From: Saprospirales bacterium GYS_P2D
GTDB taxonomy: Bacteria > Bacteroidota > Bacteroidia > Chitinophagales > Saprospiraceae
DNA: 64,000 nucleotides
Reading direction: 5' to 3'
Assembly: GCA_009833045.1 (NCBI GenBank)
Contig: WUUP01000007.1
Location: 142,382-206,381 of the forward strand
Position numbers and translations under genes: made by a program. Positions 25,169 to 34,107 of this stretch are shown here, piece by piece (the first letter of the stretch is position 1; each line of letters begins with the position of its first letter). Below the pieces are notes generated by a model, which did no database searches, was not told the origin of the DNA, and saw nothing but the letters and a program-made list of their open reading frames with translations.

Positions 25169-26275
25169 CTACTCAAATGGACTTTGATAGGCAGGATCAG
25201 TCATAAAATCAGGATCATCCAGTGTCCGAATAAAGGCTATCAGTGCACGTCTGTCGTCTTCAGATATATCGAGCGGCCTCATCACAGCCCCAATATTGTC
25301 CACGACATGGCCTCCTGAGATATAATGCTCTAAGACTTCGTCAAAAGTCTCAAATCGGCCATCATGCATATAGGGGGCAGAATGAAAAATATTGCGGAGT
25401 GTAGGCACTCTGAATGCTCCGTTTTCAAAAGTGATCCCTGTGATAGCACCTCGCCCCATATCTCCAAATGAATTGAGATCTGGTACATTTTGAATACCAT
25501 TGTTAAAATATTCATTAGTGGTAAACAAAGGTGCATTATGGCAATGGCCACACTCTGCATGCTTAGTCACATCAGGATCTATATCAAAGAATATATTGTG
25601 CCCTCTGAGCTCATCATCGGAAAATACATCTCGACCTGCTATGACCCGATCATACTTTGACTCTCCACTACTAACTAATGATCTCTCAAACTGCGCAAGA
25701 GCCATAGTGACATGGTCTCTACTGATCTCAGACTTAGCACTGATACCAAATGCCTGACGAAACATAGCTGGATAGTCTTTATGCCGCTGGAGCTTACTTT
25801 CGACATTGGGCCATGTATCATGGAGCTCTATTGGATCTTCGATAGGTACGAGAGCCTGCTCTTCTAATGTCTCTATACGGCCATCCCAAAACAAGCCAGA
25901 ATTGACAAATCCTATATTGAGCAAGGTCATAGCACTACGGCTTCCCGCTATGCCCTGTATCCCTTTGCTTACAGCAAGATTGTCAGTAAAATTGCCACTC
26001 GGTAGATGACAGCTACCGCAGCTCTGGGTACTGTCTCCCGATAGGATCGGATCATAAAACAGATGCCTGCCCAGCTCTACTCCAGCTACAGTCATAGGAT
26101 TATCCTCAGGGATCACCATACCCGGAAAGTGATCCGGCAGGTCAAATACGTACTCCTGAGGATCATATGCGATATCAGTCAAGTCTCCCTCAGCAGGTAC
26201 TGGCAGTGGATCATCTCCGCCGCATGACCAAATGAGCGAAATGCTCAAAATCAGTATTATTTGGAATGCCTTCAT
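25169..26275 (-). CDS. Di-haem cytochrome c peroxidase / MauG-like lipoprotein
   Basis: A 368-residue protein with a lipobox (LIWSCGGDD), so probably a periplasmic lipoprotein. Two haem-binding motifs are visible: CGSCH (about 86-90) and CGHCH (about 242-246). GRHLFYDPILSGDSTQSCG is the typical opening of bacterial cytochrome c peroxidases, and the C-terminal FRVPTLRNIFHSAPYMHDGR is highly conserved. Expected role is reduction of hydrogen peroxide with electrons from a c-type cytochrome, or a MauG-like oxidation. It lies 32 nt downstream of the exonuclease gene and is the last gene of a long leftward run. The candidate RNA element follows 119 nt later. Confidence 0.88.
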   Translation of the reverse strand: MKAFQIILILSISLIWSCGGDDPLPVPAEGDLTDIAYDPQEYVFDLPDHFPGMVIPEDNPMTVAGVELGRHLFYDPILSGDSTQSCGSCHLPSGNFTDNLAVSKGIQGIAGSRSAMTLLNIGFVNSGLFWDGRIETLEEQALVPIEDPIELHDTWPNVESKLQRHKDYPAMFRQAFGISAKSEISRDHVTMALAQFERSLVSSGESKYDRVIAGRDVFSDDELRGHNIFFDIDPDVTKHAECGHCHNAPLFTTNEYFNNGIQNVPDLNSFGDMGRGAITGITFENGAFRVPTLRNIFHSAPYMHDGRFETFDEVLEHYISGGHVVDNIGAVMRPLDISEDDRRALIAFIRTLDDPDFMTDPAYQSPFE

Positions 26276-26307
26276 CAGTATATATTAACTATGAAGATCC
26301 GAAAATG

Positions 26308-27171
26308 TTATATACCCTTTTGTGACTCAGTTATTATTTCATTCATCGTACGTGACACTATCTTCTTGACCTGAGAACTAAAATCTTTCTCCATGATCCA
26401 GTGATAGTAGTTTCTATCTCTGCGCAGCACAGACTTGATTTCTTTATTCATGTATTTACCAAAATTGAAGACGATCTCTCCTTTATGGTTTTTCTTCAGT
26501 CGATTAGTGAAGTCTACTACCCTATCATCATGTGTAAACTCATAGAGCGCATCCATATCATTTTGGATCGGAGCCTTAGTGATGAATCCATCACCATCCT
26601 CATAGTCTACGCCTTCATACATCTTGATTTGCCCTTTGAGCACCTCTACAGTCGCCCTCACATCAGCTAATGCGTCATGAGCATCCGTCAGCGTCTGGCC
26701 ACAGTAGTGACTATATGCAGCTCTGAGGGTCCGTGGCTCCATCTTGTAAAAGATCTTTTGCACATCGATAGTTCTGCGATTTTCGACATCAAGATCGATG
26801 CCACAGCGATGAAACTCCTCTGTCAACATCGGAATATCAAAGCGATCAGAATTGTACCCAGCCAGATCAGCATCACCTATAAACTCATACAGCTTTTGAC
26901 TGAGCTGAGCAAAGGTCGGCTTATTCTTGACGTCATCCGGAGTGATGCCATGTATAGCCATGGACTCATCAGAGATAGGCACTCCAGGGTTGACGAGCTC
27001 CGTGAGCTCTACAGGAGGACGCCCATCTACAAAGTGCTTGATCAATGCGATCTGCACGATACGATCTTTCATCACATTGAGCCCAGTAGACTCTATATCA
27101 AAGAATACGATGTCTCGTGCCAAGTTAAATGTCAAATCGCTATCACTCTGCGACGTACTGAATAAATCCAT
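26308..27171 (-). CDS. DnaQ-like 3'-5' exonuclease (DEDDh) with C-terminal extension
   Basis: A 287-residue protein. The exonuclease domain (about 20-185) shows ExoI VFFDIESTGL (first D and E), ExoII LAGYNSDRFDIPML and ExoIII HDALADVRATVEVL with the catalytic histidine and aspartate. The C-terminal ~85 residues contain IVFNFGKYMNKEIKSVL and YYHWIMEKDFSSQVKKIV, a small domain often attached to such exonucleases (ExoX-like tail). Probable role is 3' end trimming in DNA repair or proofreading; it is not the replicative epsilon subunit by context. The start overlaps the end of the apbE gene by 29 nt, suggesting translational coupling. Confidence 0.87.
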   Translation of the reverse strand: MDLFSTSQSDSDLTFNLARDIVFFDIESTGLNVMKDRIVQIALIKHFVDGRPPVELTELVNPGVPISDESMAIHGITPDDVKNKPTFAQLSQKLYEFIGDADLAGYNSDRFDIPMLTEEFHRCGIDLDVENRRTIDVQKIFYKMEPRTLRAAYSHYCGQTLTDAHDALADVRATVEVLKGQIKMYEGVDYEDGDGFITKAPIQNDMDALYEFTHDDRVVDFTNRLKKNHKGEIVFNFGKYMNKEIKSVLRRDRNYYHWIMEKDFSSQVKKIVSRTMNEIITESQKGI

Positions 27172-28168
27172 TGCTATATATTTTTTCTATTGATCCATCC
27201 GCTTGTCCTACGAAAAAACAAGCAGATACATTATCCAAATTATTAATGAGCTCTTCTGCTCTGGGATAACCCATGACCATACACGCAGTAGCCAGTGCAT
27301 CAGACTCCATACATGTCGGAGAGATCACCGACACCGCTAATAAGCTACTGATCTCAGGATATCCGGTCTTGGGATTGATCGTATGACCATACTTTTGCCC
27401 ATCGACCTCATGATAGATCCGATAGTTGCCACTACTGGCCAGACCTACACCAGACAGCTGAAGATACTCTATCACATCAGTGATCGCTGCTTCCTCTGAT
27501 GGTGTATTGATACCTATGATCCATTCCTTATCACGATCATTGACTCCTCTGAGCGCTACTTCTCCTCCGATTTCCACCATATGGTTTTTGGATTCATATT
27601 GGTTCGTGAGAAGGCTTGACAGTGCATCGACTGCATATCCTTTCGCTATAGCGCTAAAATCTAACTGCCCATCAAAAGGCTTCATCTCACAGTGACCGTC
27701 TGATATCTTATAGTCTAATGACTCAAATCCTACATACTGCATGATCGAGTCTATGTATAGAGAGTCAGTCTGCAGTACTGGTCGCTTAGGTGTATATCCA
27801 AAACCCCAATAATTGACCAAAGGCATGACCGTAGGATCAAAATAACCATCTGTCAACTCAAAATAATCAAGACTACTCTCCAGATTTTTAATAAAGTGCT
27901 CCTTATCCGATTCTACAGCATAGGAGCCCTCTGCTTGATTAAACATCGATATAGTCGATGTAGGGATATAGGTACTTACCTCATCATTGATATCGATCAA
28001 TAGCTGATCCAATGCGGCCTTCACATCTGCTGCAGCGTGCTCTGTCGGTATCTCACAGGTCACATTGTAATAGGTCCCCATGGTTTCTCCAGAGATTTTG
28101 ACATACTGCGTCTCTTCTTGGCAAGAACATAAAATGATAGCAGTAATGAGGAAATAGAAATATCTCAT
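27143..28168 (-). CDS. apbE: FAD:protein FMN transferase (ApbE)
   Basis: A 341-residue lipoprotein (LCSC lipobox near residue 16). It has the ApbE hallmarks GETMGTYYNVT, VNYWGFGYTPK, LDFSAIAKGYAVDAL, a SSGNYR motif, HTINPKTGYP and DALATACMVMG. ApbE moves FMN from FAD onto threonine residues of exported flavoproteins such as NqrB/NqrC and RnfG, using Mg2+ in the periplasm. No such target is encoded in the window. It begins 1 nt from the terC stop and overlaps the exonuclease gene, so it sits inside an operon. Confidence 0.95.
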   Translation of the reverse strand: MRYFYFLITAIILCSCQEETQYVKISGETMGTYYNVTCEIPTEHAAADVKAALDQLLIDINDEVSTYIPTSTISMFNQAEGSYAVESDKEHFIKNLESSLDYFELTDGYFDPTVMPLVNYWGFGYTPKRPVLQTDSLYIDSIMQYVGFESLDYKISDGHCEMKPFDGQLDFSAIAKGYAVDALSSLLTNQYESKNHMVEIGGEVALRGVNDRDKEWIIGINTPSEEAAITDVIEYLQLSGVGLASSGNYRIYHEVDGQKYGHTINPKTGYPEISSLLAVSVISPTCMESDALATACMVMGYPRAEELINNLDNVSACFFVGQADGSIEKIYSNGFIQYVAE

Positions 28169-28169
28169 A

Positions 28170-29018
28170 CTATACCTCTACTAATCCTTCTTGCATTGCC
28201 TCTTCTTTAGCATTATGCAGCTGTACGGGATTTGACTTTTTACGCAGTTTCATATTCAAAAACTCCACAGTAAGAGAGAATGCTATTGCAAAGTATAGAT
28301 ATCCTTTTGGCACAGCGCCTATCTCCGAATCCAACACCTTGAGGTGTGCTAAATGCCCTCCCTCTATGATCAGCATGAATCCGATCAAGATCAAAAATGC
28401 CAAACCTAACATCTGGAATGTCGGATGCTTATTAACAAAATTGCCTACAGGATTAGCAAATAGCATCATAATACCGACTGATAGCACGACCGAGATGATC
28501 ATGATCATTAAGGCTCCGTAGAGCCCATTAGTCATGCCTACTGCTGTAAGTATACTATCAAACGAGAAGACAATATTGATCAAAGTGATCTGTATGATAG
28601 CATTCGTCATGGTAGTATGCTTTTTGTCTCCAGCGGCATGAGATATATCGTCCTCGAGCTTATGATGGATCTCTGACACACTCTTATAAAGTAAGAAGAC
28701 TCCACCTGCGATGAGTATCAAACTCTGTCCAGAAAACCCTGCCTTCAGCCAGCCCCAGTCTACATCAAACCACGGATCCTGCATCGATATCAGCCAGGAT
28801 ATACCGAATAGCAAGGCTATACGCATGAACATGGCCAAAAAGAGCCCAATGTTGGTCGCTTTCTTACGCTGATTAGCCGGCAGCTTATTCGCTGCTAATG
28901 ATATGAAGATAATATTGTCTACTCCCAGTACAATCTCTAAAAAGGTAAGTGTCAAAAGACTCAACCATACTGCCGAGCTACCCCAATTGGGCATATCAAA
29001 TAGTAGAAAATGCATCAT
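28170..29018 (-). CDS. TerC family integral membrane protein
   Basis: A 282-residue protein with about seven to eight helices. The conserved acidic intramembrane motifs are TFLEIVLGVDNIIFISL near the N-terminus and INIVFSFDSILTAVGMTNG in the middle, with NPVGNFVNKHPTFQMLGLAFL after it. These aspartates line the metal path in TerC/YoaE proteins, which are linked to manganese efflux and metalation of exported proteins. No tellurite-resistance genes are nearby, so tellurite is unlikely to be the substrate. It lies 37 nt after the upstream hypothetical gene and 1 nt before apbE. Confidence 0.9.
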   Translation of the reverse strand: MMHFLLFDMPNWGSSAVWLSLLTLTFLEIVLGVDNIIFISLAANKLPANQRKKATNIGLFLAMFMRIALLFGISWLISMQDPWFDVDWGWLKAGFSGQSLILIAGGVFLLYKSVSEIHHKLEDDISHAAGDKKHTTMTNAIIQITLINIVFSFDSILTAVGMTNGLYGALMIMIISVVLSVGIMMLFANPVGNFVNKHPTFQMLGLAFLILIGFMLIIEGGHLAHLKVLDSEIGAVPKGYLYFAIAFSLTVEFLNMKLRKKSNPVQLHNAKEEAMQEGLVEV

Positions 29019-29055
29019 GATATTTCGTTAGTGTTTTTTTGTGTCTATTGCTAAA

Positions 29056-29604
29056 TTAATCTTCGTCGTCTTCTTCATAATTATGAATACCAAAGCCTAT
29101 CCGATTGACCTCTGATACACCTGGCTGATCATCATCATAGTTTTCCCATTCGATCAGTTCTTTGAAAAACTCATCAAAATTACTCAAGATCAAATCTTCA
29201 TTAAATTCATGAGGAGCATATATACCTATCATCTTCGGTGGCTTAGGCTGCATGAGACCTTCTATCAGCGGATAGGTCATCCAGCACTGCACCTTCCCAT
29301 TAAATAACTGACTATAGATAATCGCTCCCTTGTCTTTTATGATAGTACGCTTAGTGAAGTCATCTACCTTCTCACTGATTCCGCTGACTGACTTGCCCAG
29401 AGAGATAGTGATCGACTCCAGATTTTGAAATCTCTCCTCTACCTCAACATTAGCCGAAATACCTGTATGCTCGAGGACCTCCTTAGTCTGATCGAGGATG
29501 AAAGCCTTGAGGCTCGCTTCCCACTGATTTCTAAAATCTAATACCTGCTGCAAAATCGCAGTATACTTGGAGGCTCTTTCTTTTATCGCTGTATATTTCT
29601 CCAT
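29056..29604 (-). CDS. Conserved hypothetical protein in the coaX-terC operon
   Basis: A 182-residue soluble protein without signal peptide or helix. It starts with a coiled-coil-prone stretch (AILQQVLDFRNQWEASLKAF) and continues with alternating strands (GAIIYSQLFNGKVQCWMTYP, PPKMIGIYAPHEFNE). It ends in a very acidic tail (NYEEDDED). I do not recognise a family. Its place between coaX (13 nt) and terC (37 nt) and ordinary codon use argue that it is real. No function is proposed. Confidence 0.7.
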   Translation of the reverse strand: MEKYTAIKERASKYTAILQQVLDFRNQWEASLKAFILDQTKEVLEHTGISANVEVEERFQNLESITISLGKSVSGISEKVDDFTKRTIIKDKGAIIYSQLFNGKVQCWMTYPLIEGLMQPKPPKMIGIYAPHEFNEDLILSNFDEFFKELIEWENYDDDQPGVSEVNRIGFGIHNYEEDDED

Positions 29605-29617
29605 CTTCTTTTCTACT

Positions 29618-30397
29618 TTATACTTCTAATGCCAGATAATCTTCCAGCATATACTTTAAACCATTAAGCGTCAGATCCCTATCGATCTCTACGAATAAGC
29701 CCTCCAAGGGCGCCATCACAAATGATAGCCCCCCAGTGGCTACGGCTACATAGTGATCACCGACCTCCTGTCTGATCTGAGCGATGACCTGTCTCGCCAT
29801 ACCGACATAGCCCCACAGGATGCCTGCCTGCATAGCGTGAGTAGTATTTTGACCGAGTGCTGACTCTGGCAGCTCCAGTGGGATCTCTGGCAGCTGAGCA
29901 GTATTACTCGCCAGTGCTTTCATAGCTGTTTTGATGCCTGGCGCTATCGCTACACCTTGCACATATCCTTTTTCGCTGACTGTCGTGAATGTCAGCGCCG
30001 TACCAAAATCAACCACAATACAATCCTTACCAAACCGCTTATAAGCCGAATAAGCATTGGACACGAGATCAGTACCTATCTCATAGGGTCGTGGCACCTC
30101 AAAGGACAAGGCCTCATATAGCTCAGGCCCTACTAAGACCACCTCAGCTCTGAAAATATCAGCTAACACCTCTTTAAATATAGCCCTGAGACTGGGCACA
30201 ACTGTACTCAATATTATATGATCAATCTGATCCACATCTACCTCGGATTCTAATAGTCGAGCCCTCAGATTGACATTATAAAAATAGGTAGACTCATTAT
30301 CCTTGATCGTAGGCATACGCCAATTGTCGACCCATGACTCTCCATCATGAAAGCCTAAGACTACATTAGAATTACCAATATCAACAGCTATGATCAT
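29618..30397 (-). CDS. coaX: Type III pantothenate kinase
   Basis: A 259-residue protein of usual family length. It carries the ASKHA-fold motifs DIGNSNVVLGFHDG (phosphate 1), GTDLVSNAYSAYKRFG, IVVDFGTALTFTTVSEKG (phosphate 2) and AIAPGIKTAMKALASNTAQL. CoaX phosphorylates pantothenate in the first step of coenzyme A synthesis. It needs a monovalent cation and is not feedback-inhibited by CoA. It overlaps the ATP-grasp gene by 4 nt (ATGA), a sign of coupled translation. Confidence 0.96.
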   Translation of the reverse strand: MIIAVDIGNSNVVLGFHDGESWVDNWRMPTIKDNESTYFYNVNLRARLLESEVDVDQIDHIILSTVVPSLRAIFKEVLADIFRAEVVLVGPELYEALSFEVPRPYEIGTDLVSNAYSAYKRFGKDCIVVDFGTALTFTTVSEKGYVQGVAIAPGIKTAMKALASNTAQLPEIPLELPESALGQNTTHAMQAGILWGYVGMARQVIAQIRQEVGDHYVAVATGGLSFVMAPLEGLFVEIDRDLTLNGLKYMLEDYLALEV

Positions 30398-31389
30398 TTA
30401 GCAACTGTTTTTTTCAAACTTCTGAATGATTTGAGTCCTTCGATAGTAGAAGGATTAACATATCGCCCTCTATTTTCTTTGACGATGCGGTATAGGGTCC
30501 TCCAGTGAAAATGAGTCGATCGAATGATAGCTACCCAGCTCATCTGAGGATCATAGATATGTATCGGCTCAGCCTTGGCACCATTGACCTCGACTATCTT
30601 GAAGTCTCCACTACGGATGGCATCTATACTGTCTGCCTTTAGATCTAATCGTCCAAAGTTGAGCCCCGATATCTGCCTAAAAAAGTCATTCATAGCAGAT
30701 ACGAGCGCTTCATCTATTTGATCATTTAGGTTTACAAACTTTGATCCCCGAGCATAATTACCGACATGATCGATGAGTACTTTCTCACCTTCTGCCGGCA
30801 CCTGTGCAGAGACACTTCTAAGTTTCTTTTTTACCCATTTTTTATTGAGGAAAGGATTGTCAAGTGCATCTACCAGCTGCTTTATAGAGGACTCCCCATC
30901 ACCGACTACGTGCGGCAGATGCTTCTCCACGAATGATGATATGAGATAGCGCCCTTCTTCCTTGAGATAATAGCACATGATCGAAAACTCTCTGCCCATC
31001 GTGAGAAACTCCTGCAATAACATCTCACGACCATCAAAATCTTGCTTGAGTTCTTCCAGCTCGTTAATATTATCGATTTTTTTGACCATGAATCCTTTGA
31101 AGCCCACATCGGGTTTGATCATGACAGGAAAATCGATTTCTGAATCGTTCATGGCTTTTGCCATATCAGTATCAGCATTGACATGAATCGTAGTGGGTAG
31201 ATACTGGGGCTCTACGATAGAGTACACCTGAGACTTCTTATCATCGAGCATACCACCGAGATGCATAGCAGGATTAGCAGAGCTAAAAAATGTGATCGAC
31301 CGAAAGTATACAGAATAAGCTACCCAGTAACAGAGAGACTGATACTTGTACAATGTAGAAACCCAATATCCTCGGTCAGTGATCTTCAA
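30394..31389 (-). CDS. ATP-grasp domain protein, TTG start
   Basis: A 331-residue protein. The central region FPVMIKPDVGFKGFMVKKI and the later FGRLDLKADSIDAIRSGDFKIVEVNG show the ATP-binding loop and acidic Mg-binding strand of carboxylate-amine ligases. The N-terminal SITFFSSANPAMHLGGMLDDKK is typical of a D-Ala-D-Ala-ligase-like subgroup of unknown substrate. The only start before the conserved region is TTG at 31389, because an in-frame stop lies 18 nt upstream. A perfect TAAATTTG -7-like sequence (31394-31387) covers this start, so either the promoter is further up or translation starts differently. Substrates unknown. Confidence 0.75.
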   Translation of the reverse strand: MKITDRGYWVSTLYKYQSLCYWVAYSVYFRSITFFSSANPAMHLGGMLDDKKSQVYSIVEPQYLPTTIHVNADTDMAKAMNDSEIDFPVMIKPDVGFKGFMVKKIDNINELEELKQDFDGREMLLQEFLTMGREFSIMCYYLKEEGRYLISSFVEKHLPHVVGDGESSIKQLVDALDNPFLNKKWVKKKLRSVSAQVPAEGEKVLIDHVGNYARGSKFVNLNDQIDEALVSAMNDFFRQISGLNFGRLDLKADSIDAIRSGDFKIVEVNGAKAEPIHIYDPQMSWVAIIRSTHFHWRTLYRIVKENRGRYVNPSTIEGLKSFRSLKKTVAK

Positions 31390-31483
31390 ATTTAAACAGA
31401 TACGTTATCTGCAAGTAAAACTAAGTAAATATGTCTAAATGCTATCTGCGAAAGAGGTGAGATTGTCGTCGATGTGATAGGTA

Positions 31484-31515
31484 TAAAAAAGAAGAGTCGG
31501 ACATCTCCGACTCTT
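31484..31515 (-). terminator. Intrinsic terminator downstream of the FAH-family gene
   Basis: On the minus strand the 10-bp stem AAGAGTCGGA / TCCGACTCTT has a 4-nt loop and is followed by CTTTTTTAT. It separates the hydrolase gene from the coaX operon. Confidence 0.8.
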
Positions 31516-31657
31516 TAACACCCTTAAATCGACATTGAGAATGAAAGAAACGATTTAATAATTCTCAAATCATGACAAAGATATGTCGAGTCACCGTGCA
31601 TTTCTACAAAATACACCCTACAGAAGCGCCCTCATGACCCTACAAATCATCTACCGA

Positions 31658-32266
31658 TCACTTGACTTTATTGACTAATGTCAATTTATCGCCCAAATAT
31701 CCCTCTAAAAGGTCTCCAGACTGGACCGGCCCTACACCCGCAGGAGTACCAGTATATATGAGATCTCCCTTTTGCAAAGTGAATCTATGTGACAAATAAG
31801 CAATCAGCTGTGGCACAGTGAATATCATGTGCTTAGTCAATCCATGCTGCACTACCTCCCCATTCAGCTCCAGCCTAAACTCTAAATCGCCTAAATCCTC
31901 TACAGGAATATAGTGCCACTCACCGATAGCGGCACTATAGTCAAAGGATTTAGCTATTTCCCAAGGATGACCATTCTCCTTGCACTGCCTTTGCAGATCT
32001 CGTGCTGTGAAGTCTATGCCCAGCGAAACGTCTCCTACATGATCCAGAGCATTTGACTCCGAGATACTCTTTCCTTGCTTACTGATCCTGACGACTAACT
32101 CGAGTTCATAATGTACATCATCCGAAAAGTCAGGAATAAAAAATGGCTTACCATAAGGCAATAATGCCGTCGAAGGCTTCATGAATATCATAGGAGTAGT
32201 CGGCACAGGGCTATTCATTTCTTTAGCGTGATCGGCATAATTGCGTCCGATGCAAAATATCTTCAT
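31658..32266 (-). CDS. Fumarylacetoacetate hydrolase (FAH) family protein
   Basis: A 202-residue protein consisting of the FAH catalytic fold alone. Features are FCIGRNYADHAKEM at the N-terminus, PMIFMKPSTALLPYG, the metal-binding YELELVV (E-x-E), GIDFTARDLQRQCKENGHPW and LIYTGTPAGVGPVQSGD. Members act as acylpyruvate hydrolases, oxaloacetate decarboxylases or ring-cleavage product hydrolases; the short form resembles YcgM/FAHD1. It is monocistronic with a strong terminator, and no pathway partners are adjacent. Confidence 0.92.
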   Translation of the reverse strand: MKIFCIGRNYADHAKEMNSPVPTTPMIFMKPSTALLPYGKPFFIPDFSDDVHYELELVVRISKQGKSISESNALDHVGDVSLGIDFTARDLQRQCKENGHPWEIAKSFDYSAAIGEWHYIPVEDLGDLEFRLELNGEVVQHGLTKHMIFTVPQLIAYLSHRFTLQKGDLIYTGTPAGVGPVQSGDLLEGYLGDKLTLVNKVK

Positions 32267-32337
32267 AAGTCAATCATATTTAATTTGAAAATAACATTAG
32301 GAATAGAAAAAATCTGGTATGACATTGAATACAAGCC

Positions 32338-32345
32338 TAAATTTG
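32338..32345 (+). promoter_or_regulatory. Bacteroidota -7 promoter element before the CBM48-HhH gene
   Basis: TAAATTTG followed by C is a perfect TAnnTTTG match, 25 nt before the ATG at 32371. A CTG lies near the -33 distance. Confidence 0.55.
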
Positions 32346-32370
32346 CAGCTGATTTTATAAAGTTAGTATT

Positions 32371-33030
32371 ATGTCCTTATCAAAAACGTTCATCAAATCT
32401 AAAAACAAGTACAAGGTTACCTTCACCTTGCCTGTGGAGGCAAGTCCAGAAGCTGGAGAAGTGAAAATCTTGGGCGAATTCAATGACTGGAGCTGGGATA
32501 ATGCCCCAACATTGGAAAAACAAAAGAAAAATTACAAAGTTGCTCTCGAGCTCGAGCCTGGCAAGTCGTATGAGTATAGATATCTCGTGGATAACGCATA
32601 CTGGGTAAACGATGCAATCGCAGACCACTATGTGCCTTCACCATTCATCGATGCAGAAAACTGTGTCGTGACTCTTGACGCTCCAGCGACTAATGGCACG
32701 GCTAAAGCAAAGAAAGCAGCTCCTAAAAAGGCTACTGCTAAAAAAGCAGCACCAAAGAAAACCGCTAAAGCTGAAAAATTTGATCTTACTAAGATCGAAG
32801 GTATCGGCCCTAAACTTGCCGGTATCTTAGTAGAGGCAGGATATGACAGCTACCAAAAAGTAGCCAGTGAGGAGTCAAGTAAAATCGCTGAGATATTAGT
32901 CGCCGCTAATAAGCGCTACAAGATGCATGACCCGACGACTTGGCCACTGCAGGCTGACCTATTAGCTGCTGGCAAAATGGAAGAGCTCAAGAAGCTACAA
33001 GACGAACTGAAAGGAGGTAGAAAAGCATAA
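32371..33030 (+). CDS. CBM48-like glycogen-binding domain fused to a helix-hairpin-helix domain
   Basis: A 219-residue cytoplasmic protein. Residues 12-102 form an early-set/isoamylase N-terminal (CBM48-like) domain (VKILGEFNDWSWDNAPTLEK, then YEYRYLVDNAYWVND). Residues 105-135 are a Lys/Ala-rich linker with AAPKKA repeats like histone or DNA-binding tails. Residues 137-219 contain a helix-hairpin-helix segment (LTKIEGIGPKLAGILVEAGY) and a C-terminal PTTWPLQADLLAAGK helix region found as a tail on other Bacteroidota proteins. The combination suggests binding to both glucan and nucleic acid or protein, but no function is established. It has its own promoter and converges on trpS (16 nt). Confidence 0.82.
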   Translation: MSLSKTFIKSKNKYKVTFTLPVEASPEAGEVKILGEFNDWSWDNAPTLEKQKKNYKVALELEPGKSYEYRYLVDNAYWVNDAIADHYVPSPFIDAENCVVTLDAPATNGTAKAKKAAPKKATAKKAAPKKTAKAEKFDLTKIEGIGPKLAGILVEAGYDSYQKVASEESSKIAEILVAANKRYKMHDPTTWPLQADLLAAGKMEELKKLQDELKGGRKA

Positions 33031-33046
33031 GCTTTCCTAACCTGTA

Positions 33047-34063
33047 TTAATATTTCACATTTAGGAGCCCGACAAGATCTTTCACTTCAGAGAGCGTTTG
33101 TTGGGCTCTTTTTCTGATACGCTCTGACGAGGTTTTGATCTGATACTTCACCGCTCTTTTATCAGATTGGAGCTCTTGTTTTTTCTCTTTGAATGCCGCC
33201 AACATGGTTACCAGGCTATCGCCTACTGCTCCTTTGAGATCTACATAGCGCAAAGTACCCGACATATGGTCAGCCATGAGCTGATCATAGGCCTGAGGAT
33301 GGTCTCCGGATGCCTTCAGTAGTGTGAAAAGATTGGCCACACCAGCACTCATCTCGCCCTCGGGAGTATCACCAGTATCAGTCACTGCCGACTTGATCTG
33401 TTTTCTCACTTTCGCCTCATCAGCGAATACATTGATGTAGTGCTTCTCCCCGGCGCTCTTACTCATCTTTCGAGATGGATCTGCGGTCGACTGGATTTTA
33501 GGTGTCTCTGTATACAGTGATTCTGGCAATACGAAATACTCTTTGCCCACACTGTGATTAAATCGCTGAGCGATATCACGTGTCAGCTCGAGATGCTGCT
33601 CTTGATCTTTGCCTACAGGCACATAGTCTGCCTTATAGATGAGGATATCCGCTGCCTGTAGTACGGGATAGTCGAGTAGCCCTACAGAGATGAAGTTATC
33701 CTTACTCGCATCAGAGCTCGCCTGACTTTTATCTTTAAACTGAGTCATACGAGTCAGCTGCCCGTAAGAGCAAAAGCAATTAAATATCCAGCCCAACTCA
33801 GCGTGCTCTGGCACTAATGACTGGATGAATAGATGCTCAGGCTTAACACCTACAGCCATCAGATTGATGATCAGATCCCAGACATTATTCCGGAGCTTCT
33901 TAGTGTCATAGGGCATAGTCATGGCATGATAATCTGCCACACCGTAAAAGCAATCATAGTCTTTTTGAAGTTTTACCCAATTGCTCACTGCTCCAAAATA
34001 ATTACCTAAGTGCATCTCCCCTGTCGGCTGAATGAGTGACAGGATGGTCTTTTTATCTGACAT
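33047..34063 (-). CDS. trpS: Tryptophan--tRNA ligase
   Basis: A 338-residue class I aminoacyl-tRNA synthetase of normal bacterial length. It shows the HIGH-type motif in PTGEMHLGNYFGAVSNW (about 12-28), DYPVLQAADILIYKADYVPVG, GKDQEQHLELTRDIAQRFN and the KMSKS loop PSRKMSKSAG. It charges tRNA-Trp with tryptophan. The ridA gene lies 44 nt upstream on the same strand. Confidence 0.97.
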   Translation of the reverse strand: MSDKKTILSLIQPTGEMHLGNYFGAVSNWVKLQKDYDCFYGVADYHAMTMPYDTKKLRNNVWDLIINLMAVGVKPEHLFIQSLVPEHAELGWIFNCFCSYGQLTRMTQFKDKSQASSDASKDNFISVGLLDYPVLQAADILIYKADYVPVGKDQEQHLELTRDIAQRFNHSVGKEYFVLPESLYTETPKIQSTADPSRKMSKSAGEKHYINVFADEAKVRKQIKSAVTDTGDTPEGEMSAGVANLFTLLKASGDHPQAYDQLMADHMSGTLRYVDLKGAVGDSLVTMLAAFKEKKQELQSDKRAVKYQIKTSSERIRKRAQQTLSEVKDLVGLLNVKY

Positions 34064-34107
34064 CAGTTTTTAGTATCCTTTAGTTTTTGAGATTGATTTG
34101 ATCGAGT

